A stretch of 15,980 nucleotides of DNA from Actinomycetota bacterium (GTDB taxonomy: Bacteria; Actinomycetota; Acidimicrobiia; Acidimicrobiales; CADCTF01), in NCBI GenBank assembly GCA_019348305.1, contig JAHWJQ010000025.1, positions 1 through 15,980 on the forward strand. Reading direction: 5' to 3'. The notes beneath the pieces are model-generated. The model did not search any database, was not told the DNA's origin, and saw only the letters and a list, made by a program, of their open reading frames with translations. Shown piece by piece: positions 1 through 6,664 of the stretch. Position 1 is the stretch's first letter. The number at the start of each line of letters is the position of its first letter. Made by a program: the position numbers and the translations under genes.

Positions 1-75
1 GCCGACGATGAGTCAGAGAGCCTTTTTTCGGACTAGCTGTGACACTTCCGGCCGCCCCGTTGGTTTGTACCGTCG

Positions 76-597
76 GTGGAAGTGGTGCGCGAAGAGCAGC
101 ACAGAGCTCAGACAGAGGACGAGGCTCGCCTGCTGGCCTTCACGCAACTGCTGGAGGAGGTGGAGCCGAGGCTTCGCCGGGCGCTGGTGTCGGCCTACGG
201 GCCCGACCGCGGAAGGGAGGCCGCTGCCGACGCACTCGCCTGGGCATGGGAGCACCGCGATCGCCTGAGCGACATCGACAACGTCGCCGGGTATCTCTTC
301 CGGGTGGGACAATCGGCGGCAGGACGAACGAGCCGGTGGCGGCGCTTCGAGGTGCTTGCCGACCAGCCCGACCGCGCCGGCAGCGGTGACCTCCCGACGA
401 ACTGGGACGGCGAGCTGGTGGCAGCGCTGGCCAAGCTCAGCCCCCGCCAGCGGGTGGCCGTCGTTCTCGTGCACGGCTACGGCTACAGCCTGGGCGACGC
501 CGCCTCCGTGGTGGGCTGCGGCGTCTCCTCGCTTCGGAACCACCTCGACCGGGCATTGCGCCGGGTTCGTCACGACTTGGAAGGGGATGGGCAGTGA
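76..597 (+). CDS. ECF-like RNA polymerase sigma factor
   Basis: The 173-residue product has the two-domain layout of an extracytoplasmic-function sigma factor. Residues of about 20-90 resemble region 2, with a helical segment containing 'DALAWAWEHRDRL' and 'VAGYLFRVGQSAA'. Residues of about 112-165 resemble region 4: 'LAKLSPRQRVAVVLVHGYGY' followed by a helix-turn-helix 'SLGDAASVVGCGVSSLRNHL'. It would direct RNA polymerase to a small promoter set. The stop overlaps the GTG of the next gene by 4 nt, so the two are translationally coupled and probably act together. The start is uncertain: GTG 76 gives the longest form and GTG 85 is also in frame; neither has a clear ribosome binding site. A TANNNT element (TACCGT, 68-73) lies too close to GTG 76 and suits GTG 85 better. 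Region 2 is divergent, so the exact ECF group cannot be named. A SigE-family or other sigma-70-like regulator remains possible. Confidence 0.75.
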   Translation: MEVVREEQHRAQTEDEARLLAFTQLLEEVEPRLRRALVSAYGPDRGREAAADALAWAWEHRDRLSDIDNVAGYLFRVGQSAAGRTSRWRRFEVLADQPDRAGSGDLPTNWDGELVAALAKLSPRQRVAVVLVHGYGYSLGDAASVVGCGVSSLRNHLDRALRRVRHDLEGDGQ

Positions 598-2027
598 AGC
601 CAGGCACCGAGGACCGGCTGCGCAATCTGGCCGCCGAGCTGGATCAGGCCGCCTCGCCGGTGACGCTGGCCGAGGTGACCCGCCGAAGCAGGTCGAAGGA
701 GGGATCGAGCACGCGGTGGCGCACCGTGGCCCTCGGCGCCGCGGCAGCAGCGGCGGCCGTGGTCGCTGTCGTGGTGGCCCTCGCCGGCGGTGACACCGCC
801 ACGCTGAGAACAGGACCGCCGGCAGGCGATCAGGGAGGTGGCCCGGCCCTTCCCCAGCCCCCCGACGCCCCGGCTTTCCCCACGTCGCCCGGCCCGGCCG
901 GACCGGTCAGTGCCCGGGTCCCTGTCGCCGGCCCGGCGCTGGCAGAGGTGGGCATCGGCGTGCTCGACGGCGACCAGATGGTCCTGCTCGATCCATCGGG
1001 GGCTGAGGTGGGGCGCGCCCCTGTCGGCAACTTCTACCTCCGCACCCCCGGCCGGCCCGTGCCGGTCACGGTCGCCGGTGCAACGGCCGTCTTGGTGCCC
1101 GACGAGTTGCCCCCGCCGCCGGCACCAGCGCCCTTCGCCGACGACTGCATCGACGCCCACGAGTCCGGTGCCACCGTGGTTGCCCGCTGTGGGGCGGCGC
1201 CGACGCCCAACCGGATCGACGTGGCCACTGGCAGGCGAGCTCCGCGTACGCTCACCGGCTCACCGGCGGGCCCGCCGCCGCCGGGGCAGCCCGAGATCGG
1301 TCACTGGAGCACGGTGAGACTGTCGCCGGATGGGTCGATGCTGCTCGCGGAATGGTCGGCCGAGTGCGAGGTCCCGACGGCGTTCCTGATCGACACCTCC
1401 ACCGGGGCGTGGCGCACCGTCACCGGCGAGAAGGGCACGGAATGGCCCCAGGCCCCCACCTCCACCGTGGCCGGCTGGCTCCCTGACGGACGGCCGGTGG
1501 TGGCGCTGAGGGCCGGCGCCTGCGGCACCGCGGACGCTACGCCCGGCGTCTACACGACTTCGTCCGCCCCGGGCTCGTCCAAGCCCGACCTTCGGGTGCT
1601 CTACCGGTCTTCGGACCCAGCACCAACGGCTTTCATCTGGAGGCGGACCGACGATCCTCGGTGGGCACCGCCGCTGCAGTCCTCGGCGCCGGGGACCGTC
1701 CCCATCGAGGCCATCAATCGCTTCCTCCACGAGCACCGCCCGCCCTGGGCCGCGAGCCCCGAGCGCGCCGCCGCCGCGCTGCTGGGCGACCTCGACCGTG
1801 GCGAGGGCGCCACCCGCTCCACCGAGACCACTCGCCGTGGAGCCGAGGTCGTGGTCACCGTCATCGACGAAGGGCTGCCCGACGACTCGCTCCGCTCACA
1901 GCGCTACCGGTTCACCTTCACCCCCAGGGTCAGGCGAGGCTCGCTCCAGCTGGTCTCCGCGGACATCGACTGGCGCTGCCGCGAAGGGCGCGGCCACCAG
2001 GAGTTCTCGACCGAGCCCTGCCTCTGA
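594..2027 (+). CDS. Membrane protein with TolB-like outside domain, coupled to sigma factor
   Basis: The 477-residue product has a cytoplasmic N-terminus of about 42 residues, one Ala/Val-rich membrane segment at about 43-65, a proline-rich linker to about 105, and a large outside domain. Around residues 237-300 there are beta-propeller-like strands ('VRLSPDGSMLLAEW', 'GWLPDGRPVVAL') resembling TolB/WD40-like repeats. All six cysteines lie outside the membrane, fitting disulfides. The C-terminus 'CREGRGHQEFSTEPC' resembles a motif at the end of many actinobacterial secreted proteins. The start GTG overlaps the sigma stop (GTGA), with 'ggaagggga' upstream as binding site. By position and topology it could be an anti-sigma factor or sensor, but the N-terminus lacks the HxxxCxxC zinc anti-sigma motif, so this role is inference. 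I do not recognise a named family over its full length. Confidence 0.8.
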   Translation: MKPGTEDRLRNLAAELDQAASPVTLAEVTRRSRSKEGSSTRWRTVALGAAAAAAAVVAVVVALAGGDTATLRTGPPAGDQGGGPALPQPPDAPAFPTSPGPAGPVSARVPVAGPALAEVGIGVLDGDQMVLLDPSGAEVGRAPVGNFYLRTPGRPVPVTVAGATAVLVPDELPPPPAPAPFADDCIDAHESGATVVARCGAAPTPNRIDVATGRRAPRTLTGSPAGPPPPGQPEIGHWSTVRLSPDGSMLLAEWSAECEVPTAFLIDTSTGAWRTVTGEKGTEWPQAPTSTVAGWLPDGRPVVALRAGACGTADATPGVYTTSSAPGSSKPDLRVLYRSSDPAPTAFIWRRTDDPRWAPPLQSSAPGTVPIEAINRFLHEHRPPWAASPERAAAALLGDLDRGEGATRSTETTRRGAEVVVTVIDEGLPDDSLRSQRYRFTFTPRVRRGSLQLVSADIDWRCREGRGHQEFSTEPCL

Positions 2028-2046
2028 GCCAACCAGTGGGGCCCGT

Positions 2047-2223
2047 TCAGTCCTCCTCGGGGATCAACAGGTCCCACCGGTCGAGGCAGTCCTCGCACCG
2101 GTAGGTCAGGAGGTCGCCGGGCTGGGCCGGGTCGTCCGGGTCGAGCCGGGTGAGCAGGTGGCACCGGCCGCCGCAGTCGATGCAGGTGATGTTGGGCGGT
2201 ACCCGCGGCTCCGCCTCCGTCAC
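2047..2223 (-). CDS. Small zinc-ribbon protein, unknown function
   Basis: The minus strand encodes 58 residues from GTG at 2223 to TGA at 2047-2049. Two CxxC pairs are visible: 'CIDCGGRC' at residues 14-21 and 'CEDC' at 43-46, separated by an acidic loop 'RLDPDDPAQPGD'; this is a treble-clef or zinc-ribbon arrangement binding one zinc. The protein is acidic and ends 'LLIPEED'. It fits exactly between the stop of the membrane protein (convergent, 19 bp apart) and the GTG of rsmD (divergent, 18 bp apart), so it explains an otherwise empty 214-bp gap. No Shine-Dalgarno is seen; a TATCTT box 7 nt before the GTG suggests a leaderless transcript. I do not recognise a named family. It could bind RNA, protein or a ribosome factor; no function is assigned. 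Confidence 0.65.
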   Translation of the reverse strand: MTEAEPRVPPNITCIDCGGRCHLLTRLDPDDPAQPGDLLTYRCEDCLDRWDLLIPEED

Positions 2224-2230
2224 AAGGGCG

Positions 2231-2236
2231 AAGATA
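2231..2236 (-). promoter_or_regulatory. Putative -10 box for leaderless zinc-ribbon mRNA
   Basis: On the minus strand TATCTT (TANNNT type) ends 7 nt before the GTG at 2223. That spacing is typical of actinobacterial leaderless transcripts, where transcription starts at the start codon itself. The box lies in the 18-bp gap between the divergent zinc-ribbon and rsmD starts. No -35 match was recognised. Confidence 0.4.
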
Positions 2237-2241
2237 CCGCC

Positions 2242-2769
2242 GTGCGAGTGGTGGCTGGCGTGGCCAGGGGCCGTCGGCTGGTGGCGCCCAAGGGAGAAGC
2301 GACGCGCCCGACCTCAGACTTCGTGCGGGAGGCCGTCTTCGCAACCCTGGGCTCCTACATCGACCTGGAGGGGGCGACGGTGCTCGACCTCTTCGCCGGC
2401 ACGGGCGCCCTGGGCATCGAGGCGCTGTCGCGGGGCGCAGGGCGCGCCGTGTTCGTCGACCACGATCGCCGGGCGGTGGCCGCCATCCGGGCCAACCTCG
2501 CTTCCACCGGCGTGGGGCCGGGGGAGGTCCACCAGGCAGACGTCCTGCGCTGGCTCGACCGCACCGAGAACCGCCCTTTCGACGTCGTGTTCGCCGATCC
2601 CCCCTACCGGTGGGACGGCTGGCCGGAGCTCCTCGGGAGGCTCGACGGCGGGCTCCTCGTGCTCGAGGCTGGTTCGCAAGTCGCCCTCGGCGACCGCTTC
2701 GAACTTCTCAAGGTCAAGCGGTACGGGGATACCTTTGTGACCCTGACCACGCCTCGGAGCCGCCCGTGA
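2242..2769 (+). CDS. rsmD: 16S rRNA (guanine(966)-N(2))-methyltransferase RsmD
   Basis: RsmD methylates G966 (E. coli numbering) of 16S rRNA in the small subunit, using S-adenosylmethionine. The 175-residue protein starts 'MRVVAGVARGRRL', the usual RsmD opening, followed by 'TRPTSDFVREAVF'. The SAM-binding motif I is 'VLDLFAGTGALGIEAL' at 47-62 and the catalytic 'DPPY' is at 119-122. GTG 2242 is chosen because it gives the family-typical N-terminus; the open frame extends further upstream, but through the opposite-strand zinc-ribbon gene. The stop TGA overlaps the GTG of coaD by 4 nt. The rsmD-coaD pair is a common bacterial arrangement. Only a weak binding site is seen, so the gene may be expressed from a promoter inside or near the divergent gene. 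Confidence 0.95.
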   Translation: MRVVAGVARGRRLVAPKGEATRPTSDFVREAVFATLGSYIDLEGATVLDLFAGTGALGIEALSRGAGRAVFVDHDRRAVAAIRANLASTGVGPGEVHQADVLRWLDRTENRPFDVVFADPPYRWDGWPELLGRLDGGLLVLEAGSQVALGDRFELLKVKRYGDTFVTLTTPRSRP

Positions 2770-3251
2770 GAACCGCCCTCTGCCCGGGCTCGTTCGACCC
2801 ACCAACCAACGGACACCTCGACATCTTCGAGACGGCGGCGCGCCTGTTCGACCACCTCGTCGTCGCCCCCATCCGCAACCCCGGCAAGGGAGACCCTCTG
2901 TTCAGCATCGACGAGCGGGTGGAGATGTTGTGCGACACCCTCGGCCACCTCGACAACGTGAAGGTGGTGGCGATGGCCAAGCTCACCGTTGACGTGGCCC
3001 GCGACGTCGGGGCCGACGTGATCGTGAAAGGGCTGCGGGTCGCGTCGGATTTCGAGTACGAGTTGCAGCAGGCGCAGATGAACAAGGCCATCTCGGGCAT
3101 CGAGACCATCTTCCTGCCCTCCACCTCCCAGAGCTCGTTCATCGCCAGCTCACTGATCCGCCAGATCGCCCAGTTCGGGGGAGCGGGGCGGGTGCATTCG
3201 ATGGTGCCCGACGCGGTGGGGCGAAAACTGCTCGAGAAGTTCCCGGCATGA
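2766..3251 (+). CDS. coaD: Phosphopantetheine adenylyltransferase
   Basis: CoaD transfers AMP from ATP to 4'-phosphopantetheine, the penultimate step of coenzyme A synthesis in the cytoplasm. The 161 residues match the family length. The nucleotidyltransferase motif 'PGSFDPPTNGH' is at residues 7-17, with the TxGH histidine at 17. 'KGLRVASDFEYELQQAQMN' follows in mid-protein (usual form RGLR), and the C-terminal 'STSQSSFIASSLIR' corresponds to the ISSS..R motif. The start GTG lies inside the rsmD stop (GTGA) and the TGA lies inside the ATG of the next gene (ATGA), so three genes are coupled. CoA supplies the phosphopantetheine arm placed on the acyl carrier protein encoded further downstream. 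Confidence 0.96.
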   Translation: MRTALCPGSFDPPTNGHLDIFETAARLFDHLVVAPIRNPGKGDPLFSIDERVEMLCDTLGHLDNVKVVAMAKLTVDVARDVGADVIVKGLRVASDFEYELQQAQMNKAISGIETIFLPSTSQSSFIASSLIRQIAQFGGAGRVHSMVPDAVGRKLLEKFPA

Positions 3252-3808
3252 CGGCCTTCAGTGGCAACGCCCACGACGACATCGACACCGAGACGCTGGT
3301 CCGCCGGGTCATCGAGGTGGTCAGCAACGCCAAGTCGGTGCCGCTTTCCTCGTCGGTGATGGTGACCAAGGACGAGGTCCTCGAGCTCCTGGAAGACGCG
3401 CTGGAGCGCCTGCCCGACGAGCTGCGCCAGGCCCGGTGGATGCTCAAGGAGCGGGAGCAGTTCCTCTCCAAGGTGGCCCGTGAGGGCGACGACATCCTGG
3501 AGGCGGCCCGCGTTCGGGCAGAGCGGATGGTCGAGCGCCAGGAGATCGTGAGGGAGGCGCGCCACACGGCTCAGCGGGTGGTGGAGAGCGCAAGGGAGGA
3601 GGCACGCCGGCTTCGCCTGGAAGCCGAGGACTACTGCGACCAGAAGCTGGCCGCCTTCGAGATCGTGCTGGAGCGGACGCTGAGGACGGCCAGAGGCGGC
3701 CGCGAGAAGCTGCGGGTCACACCGGCGCCGGCCGACCGTCCGGAAGTGACTCTGAGTCAGGAAGAAGACGAGTCCTCCGAAGCGTTCTTCGACCAGGACA
3801 AGACCTGA
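3248..3808 (+). CDS. sepIVA: SepIVA-like division and envelope-growth coiled-coil protein
   Basis: The 186-residue protein shares its landmarks with mycobacterial SepIVA (Rv2927c), a DivIVA-related factor for septation and polar or intracellular-membrane-domain envelope growth. An N-terminal block 'NAKSVPLSSSVMVTKDEVLELL' parallels the SepIVA 'ARGVPM...V.R.DVLELI' block, then comes an Arg/Glu-rich coiled coil at about 60-135, then 'YCDQKLAAFE..LERTL' matching the SepIVA C-terminal helix. The tail from about 160 is acidic and disordered. It is shorter than the mycobacterial protein (about 245 residues), chiefly by loss of coiled-coil length. The next gene is DUF177, as in mycobacteria, which supports the call. 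ATG 3248 overlaps the coaD stop. Without homology tools the assignment rests on these remembered motifs and on gene order. Confidence 0.75.
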   Translation: MTAFSGNAHDDIDTETLVRRVIEVVSNAKSVPLSSSVMVTKDEVLELLEDALERLPDELRQARWMLKEREQFLSKVAREGDDILEAARVRAERMVERQEIVREARHTAQRVVESAREEARRLRLEAEDYCDQKLAAFEIVLERTLRTARGGREKLRVTPAPADRPEVTLSQEEDESSEAFFDQDKT

Positions 3809-3837
3809 TCCATCCCTCGCCGATCGGGGGCGCCCAG

Positions 3838-4338
3838 ATGAAGAACCCCTTCCGCGTCAACGTCTCGATGATCCTGCGCAGCGGCGAGGTTCGCCGCGAG
3901 GTTCGGCGCGCCGAGATCCCCGACCTGTTCGTCACCGGCAGCGAGGTGCCGCTCGGCACCGAGGTGGAGGTGGACGTGGCACTGGCGCCGATCGGCCATG
4001 CCGTCGAGGCGACAGGCACGGTCCGGGCCCGCTGGCAGGGTGACTGCCGGCGATGCCTTCGCCACGTCGAGGGGCCGCTGGAGGGGGAGGTGCGCGAGGT
4101 CTTCGAGGAGGGCCACGAGGAGGGAGAGACCTACCCTCTTCAGCACGACGAGATCGACCTCGAGCTCCTGGCGCGCGATGCTGTGCTGCTCGAGTTGCCC
4201 CAGGCGCCCCTCTGCCAGGAGGATTGTCTGGGCCTGTGCCCCCACTGTGGGGTCGATCGCAACGAGGGCCCATGCTCGTGTCCCCCTCTCGCCGATCCCC
4301 GGTGGGCAGTGCTCGACGAGCTGCGCGACGTCGACTGA
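3838..4338 (+). CDS. DUF177 (YceD-like) protein
   Basis: The 166-residue protein belongs to the DUF177/YceD family, which is almost always encoded directly before rpmF and is linked to rRNA or large-subunit metabolism. The centre contains 'GTVRARWQGDCRRCLRHVEGPL', the family's Cys-pair region, and the C-terminal part has 'LCQEDCLGLCPHCG' plus 'CSC', the usual metal-binding cysteine cluster. The middle is strongly acidic ('EVFEEGHEEGE'). ATG 3838 follows a G-rich stretch (about 3826-3830) that can act as binding site. It lies 29 bp after sepIVA and 18 bp before rpmF. Its molecular action is not settled for actinobacteria; the name here describes the family only. Confidence 0.9.
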   Translation: MKNPFRVNVSMILRSGEVRREVRRAEIPDLFVTGSEVPLGTEVEVDVALAPIGHAVEATGTVRARWQGDCRRCLRHVEGPLEGEVREVFEEGHEEGETYPLQHDEIDLELLARDAVLLELPQAPLCQEDCLGLCPHCGVDRNEGPCSCPPLADPRWAVLDELRDVD

Positions 4339-4356
4339 GAAAGAGCTAGATCACCG

Positions 4357-4536
4357 ATGGCAGTCCCCAAGAAGAAGACCTCGAAGGCCAAGAGCCGCAG
4401 CCGCCGTGCCTCCAACTGGCGGCTCTCGGCCCCACCGCGCAGCGTGTGCCCCCAGTGCGCGCAGGCCAAGCTCCCTCACGTCGTGTGCCCGAACTGCGGG
4501 TGGTACGGCGGTCGCCAGGCCATCGACGTCGACTAG
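4357..4536 (+). CDS. rpmF: 50S ribosomal protein L32
   Basis: This 59-residue gene encodes L32 of the large ribosomal subunit. The protein begins 'MAVPKKKTSKAKSRSRRAS', the hallmark basic L32 start, and carries CPQC at 31-34 and CPNC at 44-47, the zinc-binding (C+) form. A C- paralogue may be controlled by Zur elsewhere in some actinobacteria, but nothing of that kind is seen here. The gene lies between DUF177 and plsX, the classic yceD-rpmF-plsX order shared by distant bacteria. 'aaagag' at about 4340-4346 is a distant, weak binding site. Confidence 0.96.
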   Translation: MAVPKKKTSKAKSRSRRASNWRLSAPPRSVCPQCAQAKLPHVVCPNCGWYGGRQAIDVD

Positions 4537-4565
4537 TGCCTCTGGCCGCGCAGTAGTTGCCGCCG

Positions 4566-5537
4566 GTGCTTCCCATAGCCGTCGACGCCCTGGGAGGTGA
4601 CCGGGCGCCCGGCGCCATCGTTGCCGGGGCGGCAGAGGCCGCCGGGTTGGGCATCCCCGTGGTCCTGGTCGGTGACCCCGAACGGATCGGTGACACCCAG
4701 GGGCTCGAGGTGGTCGCGTGCCGCGAGGTGATCGACATGCACGAAGACGGCGCCCGCGCCGTCCGCCGCAAGAAGGACTCCTCGTTGGTGGTGGCGGCCG
4801 AGCTCGTTCGCGACGGCCGGGCGTCGGCCATGCTGAGTGCGGGCAACACCGGCGCCACCGTCACCGCCGCCCTGCTCCGGATGGGCCGGCTGCAGGGGGT
4901 CAACCGGCCCGCCATCGCCACACCCATCCCCGTCCCCGGCTCCACCCCCACCGTGCTGCTCGACGCCGGCGCCAATGCCACGGTGCAGCCACCATGGCTG
5001 GTGCAGTTCGCCCAGATGGGCAGCGCCTACGCCCGCGCCCGCTACGGCATCGACAAGCCGAGGGTGGGCCTGCTCAACATCGGGGAGGAGCCGTCCAAGG
5101 GCAACGACCTGACCAAGGAGGCCTACGGGCTGCTGCGGGAGGCGGCCCGGATCGACTTCGTCGGCAACATCGAGGGCCATGACCTGCTGAGCCACGAGGT
5201 GGACGTGGTCGTCACCGACGGGTTCACCGGCAACATCGCGCTCAAGACCCTGGAGGGCGGCATGCGGTTCCTGCGGGACGCAGTGTTCGCGCTGATGGGG
5301 AGCAGCGACGAAGCGGTGGTCGCATCGCGGACGCTGCTGCCGCTGCTGCTCCCGCTGGCCGAGGAGCTCGACCCCGACTCCCACGGGGGTGCGATGACGC
5401 TCGGGCTCAACGGGGTCTGCATCATCAGCCATGGCTCCTCCTCCCCGGGAGCAATCGTGAATGCCGTGAAGGTGGCGCGGGACATGGTCGAACAGGGCTT
5501 CGTCGACAATCTCCGTGAGGCTGTCTCTTCGGAATGA
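4566..5537 (+). CDS. plsX: Phosphate acyltransferase PlsX
   Basis: PlsX converts acyl-ACP and phosphate to acyl-phosphate, the acyl donor for glycerol-3-phosphate acylation by PlsY, and acts at the inner face of the membrane. The 323-residue protein opens 'MLPIAVDALGGDRAPGAIV' (family consensus AVDAMGGDHAP, so Arg replaces the usual His). 'SAGNTGA', 'LLDAGAN', 'NIGEEPSKGNDL', 'TDGFTGNIALKT' and the C-terminal 'IISHGSSSPGAI' are all present in order. GTG 4566 is preferred because it places the usual short N-terminus; TTG 4557 is an in-frame alternative and neither has a strong binding site. It precedes the gene for its substrate carrier, AcpP. Confidence 0.95.
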   Translation: MLPIAVDALGGDRAPGAIVAGAAEAAGLGIPVVLVGDPERIGDTQGLEVVACREVIDMHEDGARAVRRKKDSSLVVAAELVRDGRASAMLSAGNTGATVTAALLRMGRLQGVNRPAIATPIPVPGSTPTVLLDAGANATVQPPWLVQFAQMGSAYARARYGIDKPRVGLLNIGEEPSKGNDLTKEAYGLLREAARIDFVGNIEGHDLLSHEVDVVVTDGFTGNIALKTLEGGMRFLRDAVFALMGSSDEAVVASRTLLPLLLPLAEELDPDSHGGAMTLGLNGVCIISHGSSSPGAIVNAVKVARDMVEQGFVDNLREAVSSE

Positions 5538-5555
5538 ACAGTGGTCGCAGTGGTC

Positions 5556-5561
5556 TATGAT
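5556..5561 (+). promoter_or_regulatory. Possible -10 box upstream of acpP
   Basis: TATGAT lies in the 67-bp gap between plsX and acpP, a consensus-like -10 hexamer in otherwise GC-rich DNA. No convincing -35 is seen 16-18 bp upstream. If used, transcription would start near 5568 and could give acpP its own high-level transcript, as expected for an abundant carrier protein. This is weak evidence from one hexamer. Confidence 0.25.
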
Positions 5562-5604
5562 CCGCCGCGATATGCCGGCCGAAACCCATGTAGAACGAGG
5601 CCCG

Positions 5605-5868
5605 ATGGATCGAGGCCAGGTCTTCGAGCTGATCCGTGACCGCCTGGCGGACATCTTGGAGGTGGAGCCGTCGACCATCTCGGAGGGGGCGTCCTTCTCC
5701 GACGATCTCGACGCCGACTCCCTCGCGCTGATCGAACTGGTCGAGGCGCTGGAGGAAGAGCTGGGTGAGCGGTCCGTGGGGTTCCGCATCGACGACGAGG
5801 ACCTCGAGGACCTGAAGACGGTGCGGGATGCCGTCGACTACGTGGTCGCCAAGCTCGAGGCCGGCTGA
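5605..5868 (+). CDS. acpP: Acyl carrier protein
   Basis: The 87-residue acidic protein carries growing acyl chains in fatty acid synthesis on a phosphopantetheine arm. The attachment motif 'DDLDADSLALIELV' places the modified serine at residue 39, in the usual 'GADSL' position (Asp replaces Gly). Helix 1 'VFELIRDRLADILEV' and the acidic helix 2 'ELVEALEEELG' are present. A slightly longer loop, 'GERSVGFRIDDEDLEDLKT', precedes the last helix. ATG 5605 follows 'cgagg' by 4 nt and gives a normal ACP start; ATG 5557 and 5572 are in frame and would add 16 or 11 residues. It lies between plsX and rnc, a common order in Gram-positive bacteria, and its arm derives from CoA made through CoaD. Confidence 0.92.
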   Translation: MDRGQVFELIRDRLADILEVEPSTISEGASFSDDLDADSLALIELVEALEEELGERSVGFRIDDEDLEDLKTVRDAVDYVVAKLEAG

Positions 5869-6661
5869 CCCCGGCGAACCGCTGCTGCCGGCTCCAGAGG
5901 TTCCCAACACGCCTTCGCCTCCGGGCGCGGGTGTCGAGATCCTGGTGGAACGCCTGGGCCGCCGCTTCGTCGACCCGGACCTGCTGGCCCGGGCCCTCGC
6001 CCACCGCTCCTGGTGCGCCGAGACGGAGGGGGCGCTGTCGAACGAGCGACTCGAGTTCCTGGGCGACGCCGTCCTCGGCCTGGTGGTGACCGACCACCTC
6101 TTCCGCTCCTATCCGGACCTCCCGGAGGGCGAGCTGGCCAAGGTGCGGGCGTCCCTGGTCAACTCCGAAGCGTTGGCGGAGGTGGCGGCAGAGATCGAGC
6201 TGGGGTCGTTCCTCCTGCTGGGCAAGGGCGAGGCTGCCTCCGGCGGCCGCGAGAAGCCATCGATCCTGGCCGACGCCATGGAGGCGGTCATCGGCGCCGT
6301 CTACATCGACGGTGGCTGGCTGGCGGCAGCCGAGCTGATCATGCGCCTCCTGGCCGAACGCATCGATGAGGCGGCCGCCGGCCCCGGTGGGCAGGACTTC
6401 AAGACCCGGCTCCAGGAGCTGGCCGCCCGGCGGTTCGACCAGCTGCCTCGCTACACGGTGCTGGACGAGGGGCCGGATCACGCGAAGCGCTTCTTTGCCA
6501 CCGTCTTCCTGGCCGGGCGGGAGCGGGGCCGGGGCGAGGGGCGCTCGAAGAAGCAGGCCGAGCAGGGGGCGGCCCGCGCCGCGTGGATCGAGCTCCAACG
6601 CCAGATCACCGAGGAGCTGGCCGCCTCCAGCGAAGTCAGTGGCAGCGGCGGCGAGGGCTAG
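5828..6661 (+). CDS. rnc: Ribonuclease III
   Basis: RNase III cuts double-stranded RNA, including rRNA precursors. The signature 'NERLEFLGDAVL' is at 72-83 (catalytic E76 and D80), the second acidic pair is D149 and E152 in 'LADAMEAVIGAVYIDGG', and the double-stranded RNA-binding domain spans about 189-258 ('DFKTRLQELAA' to 'RSKKQAEQGAARAAW'). The start is unsettled. ATG 5828 gives 277 residues but overlaps acpP by 41 nt and adds a proline-rich leader with weaker GC bias at third positions. GTG 5945 gives 238 residues, nearer the family length, but cuts into the first helix 'VEILVERLGRRF'. The longest frame is reported. The gene ends 3 bp before mutM. Confidence 0.93.
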   Translation: MPSTTWSPSSRPADPGEPLLPAPEVPNTPSPPGAGVEILVERLGRRFVDPDLLARALAHRSWCAETEGALSNERLEFLGDAVLGLVVTDHLFRSYPDLPEGELAKVRASLVNSEALAEVAAEIELGSFLLLGKGEAASGGREKPSILADAMEAVIGAVYIDGGWLAAAELIMRLLAERIDEAAAGPGGQDFKTRLQELAARRFDQLPRYTVLDEGPDHAKRFFATVFLAGRERGRGEGRSKKQAEQGAARAAWIELQRQITEELAASSEVSGSGGEG

Positions 6662-6664
6662 CCG

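Noticed and set aside
20..32. A run of six T near the left edge that could end a terminator
   Set aside because: No stable hairpin is seen before it within the window, and the upstream gene is not included.
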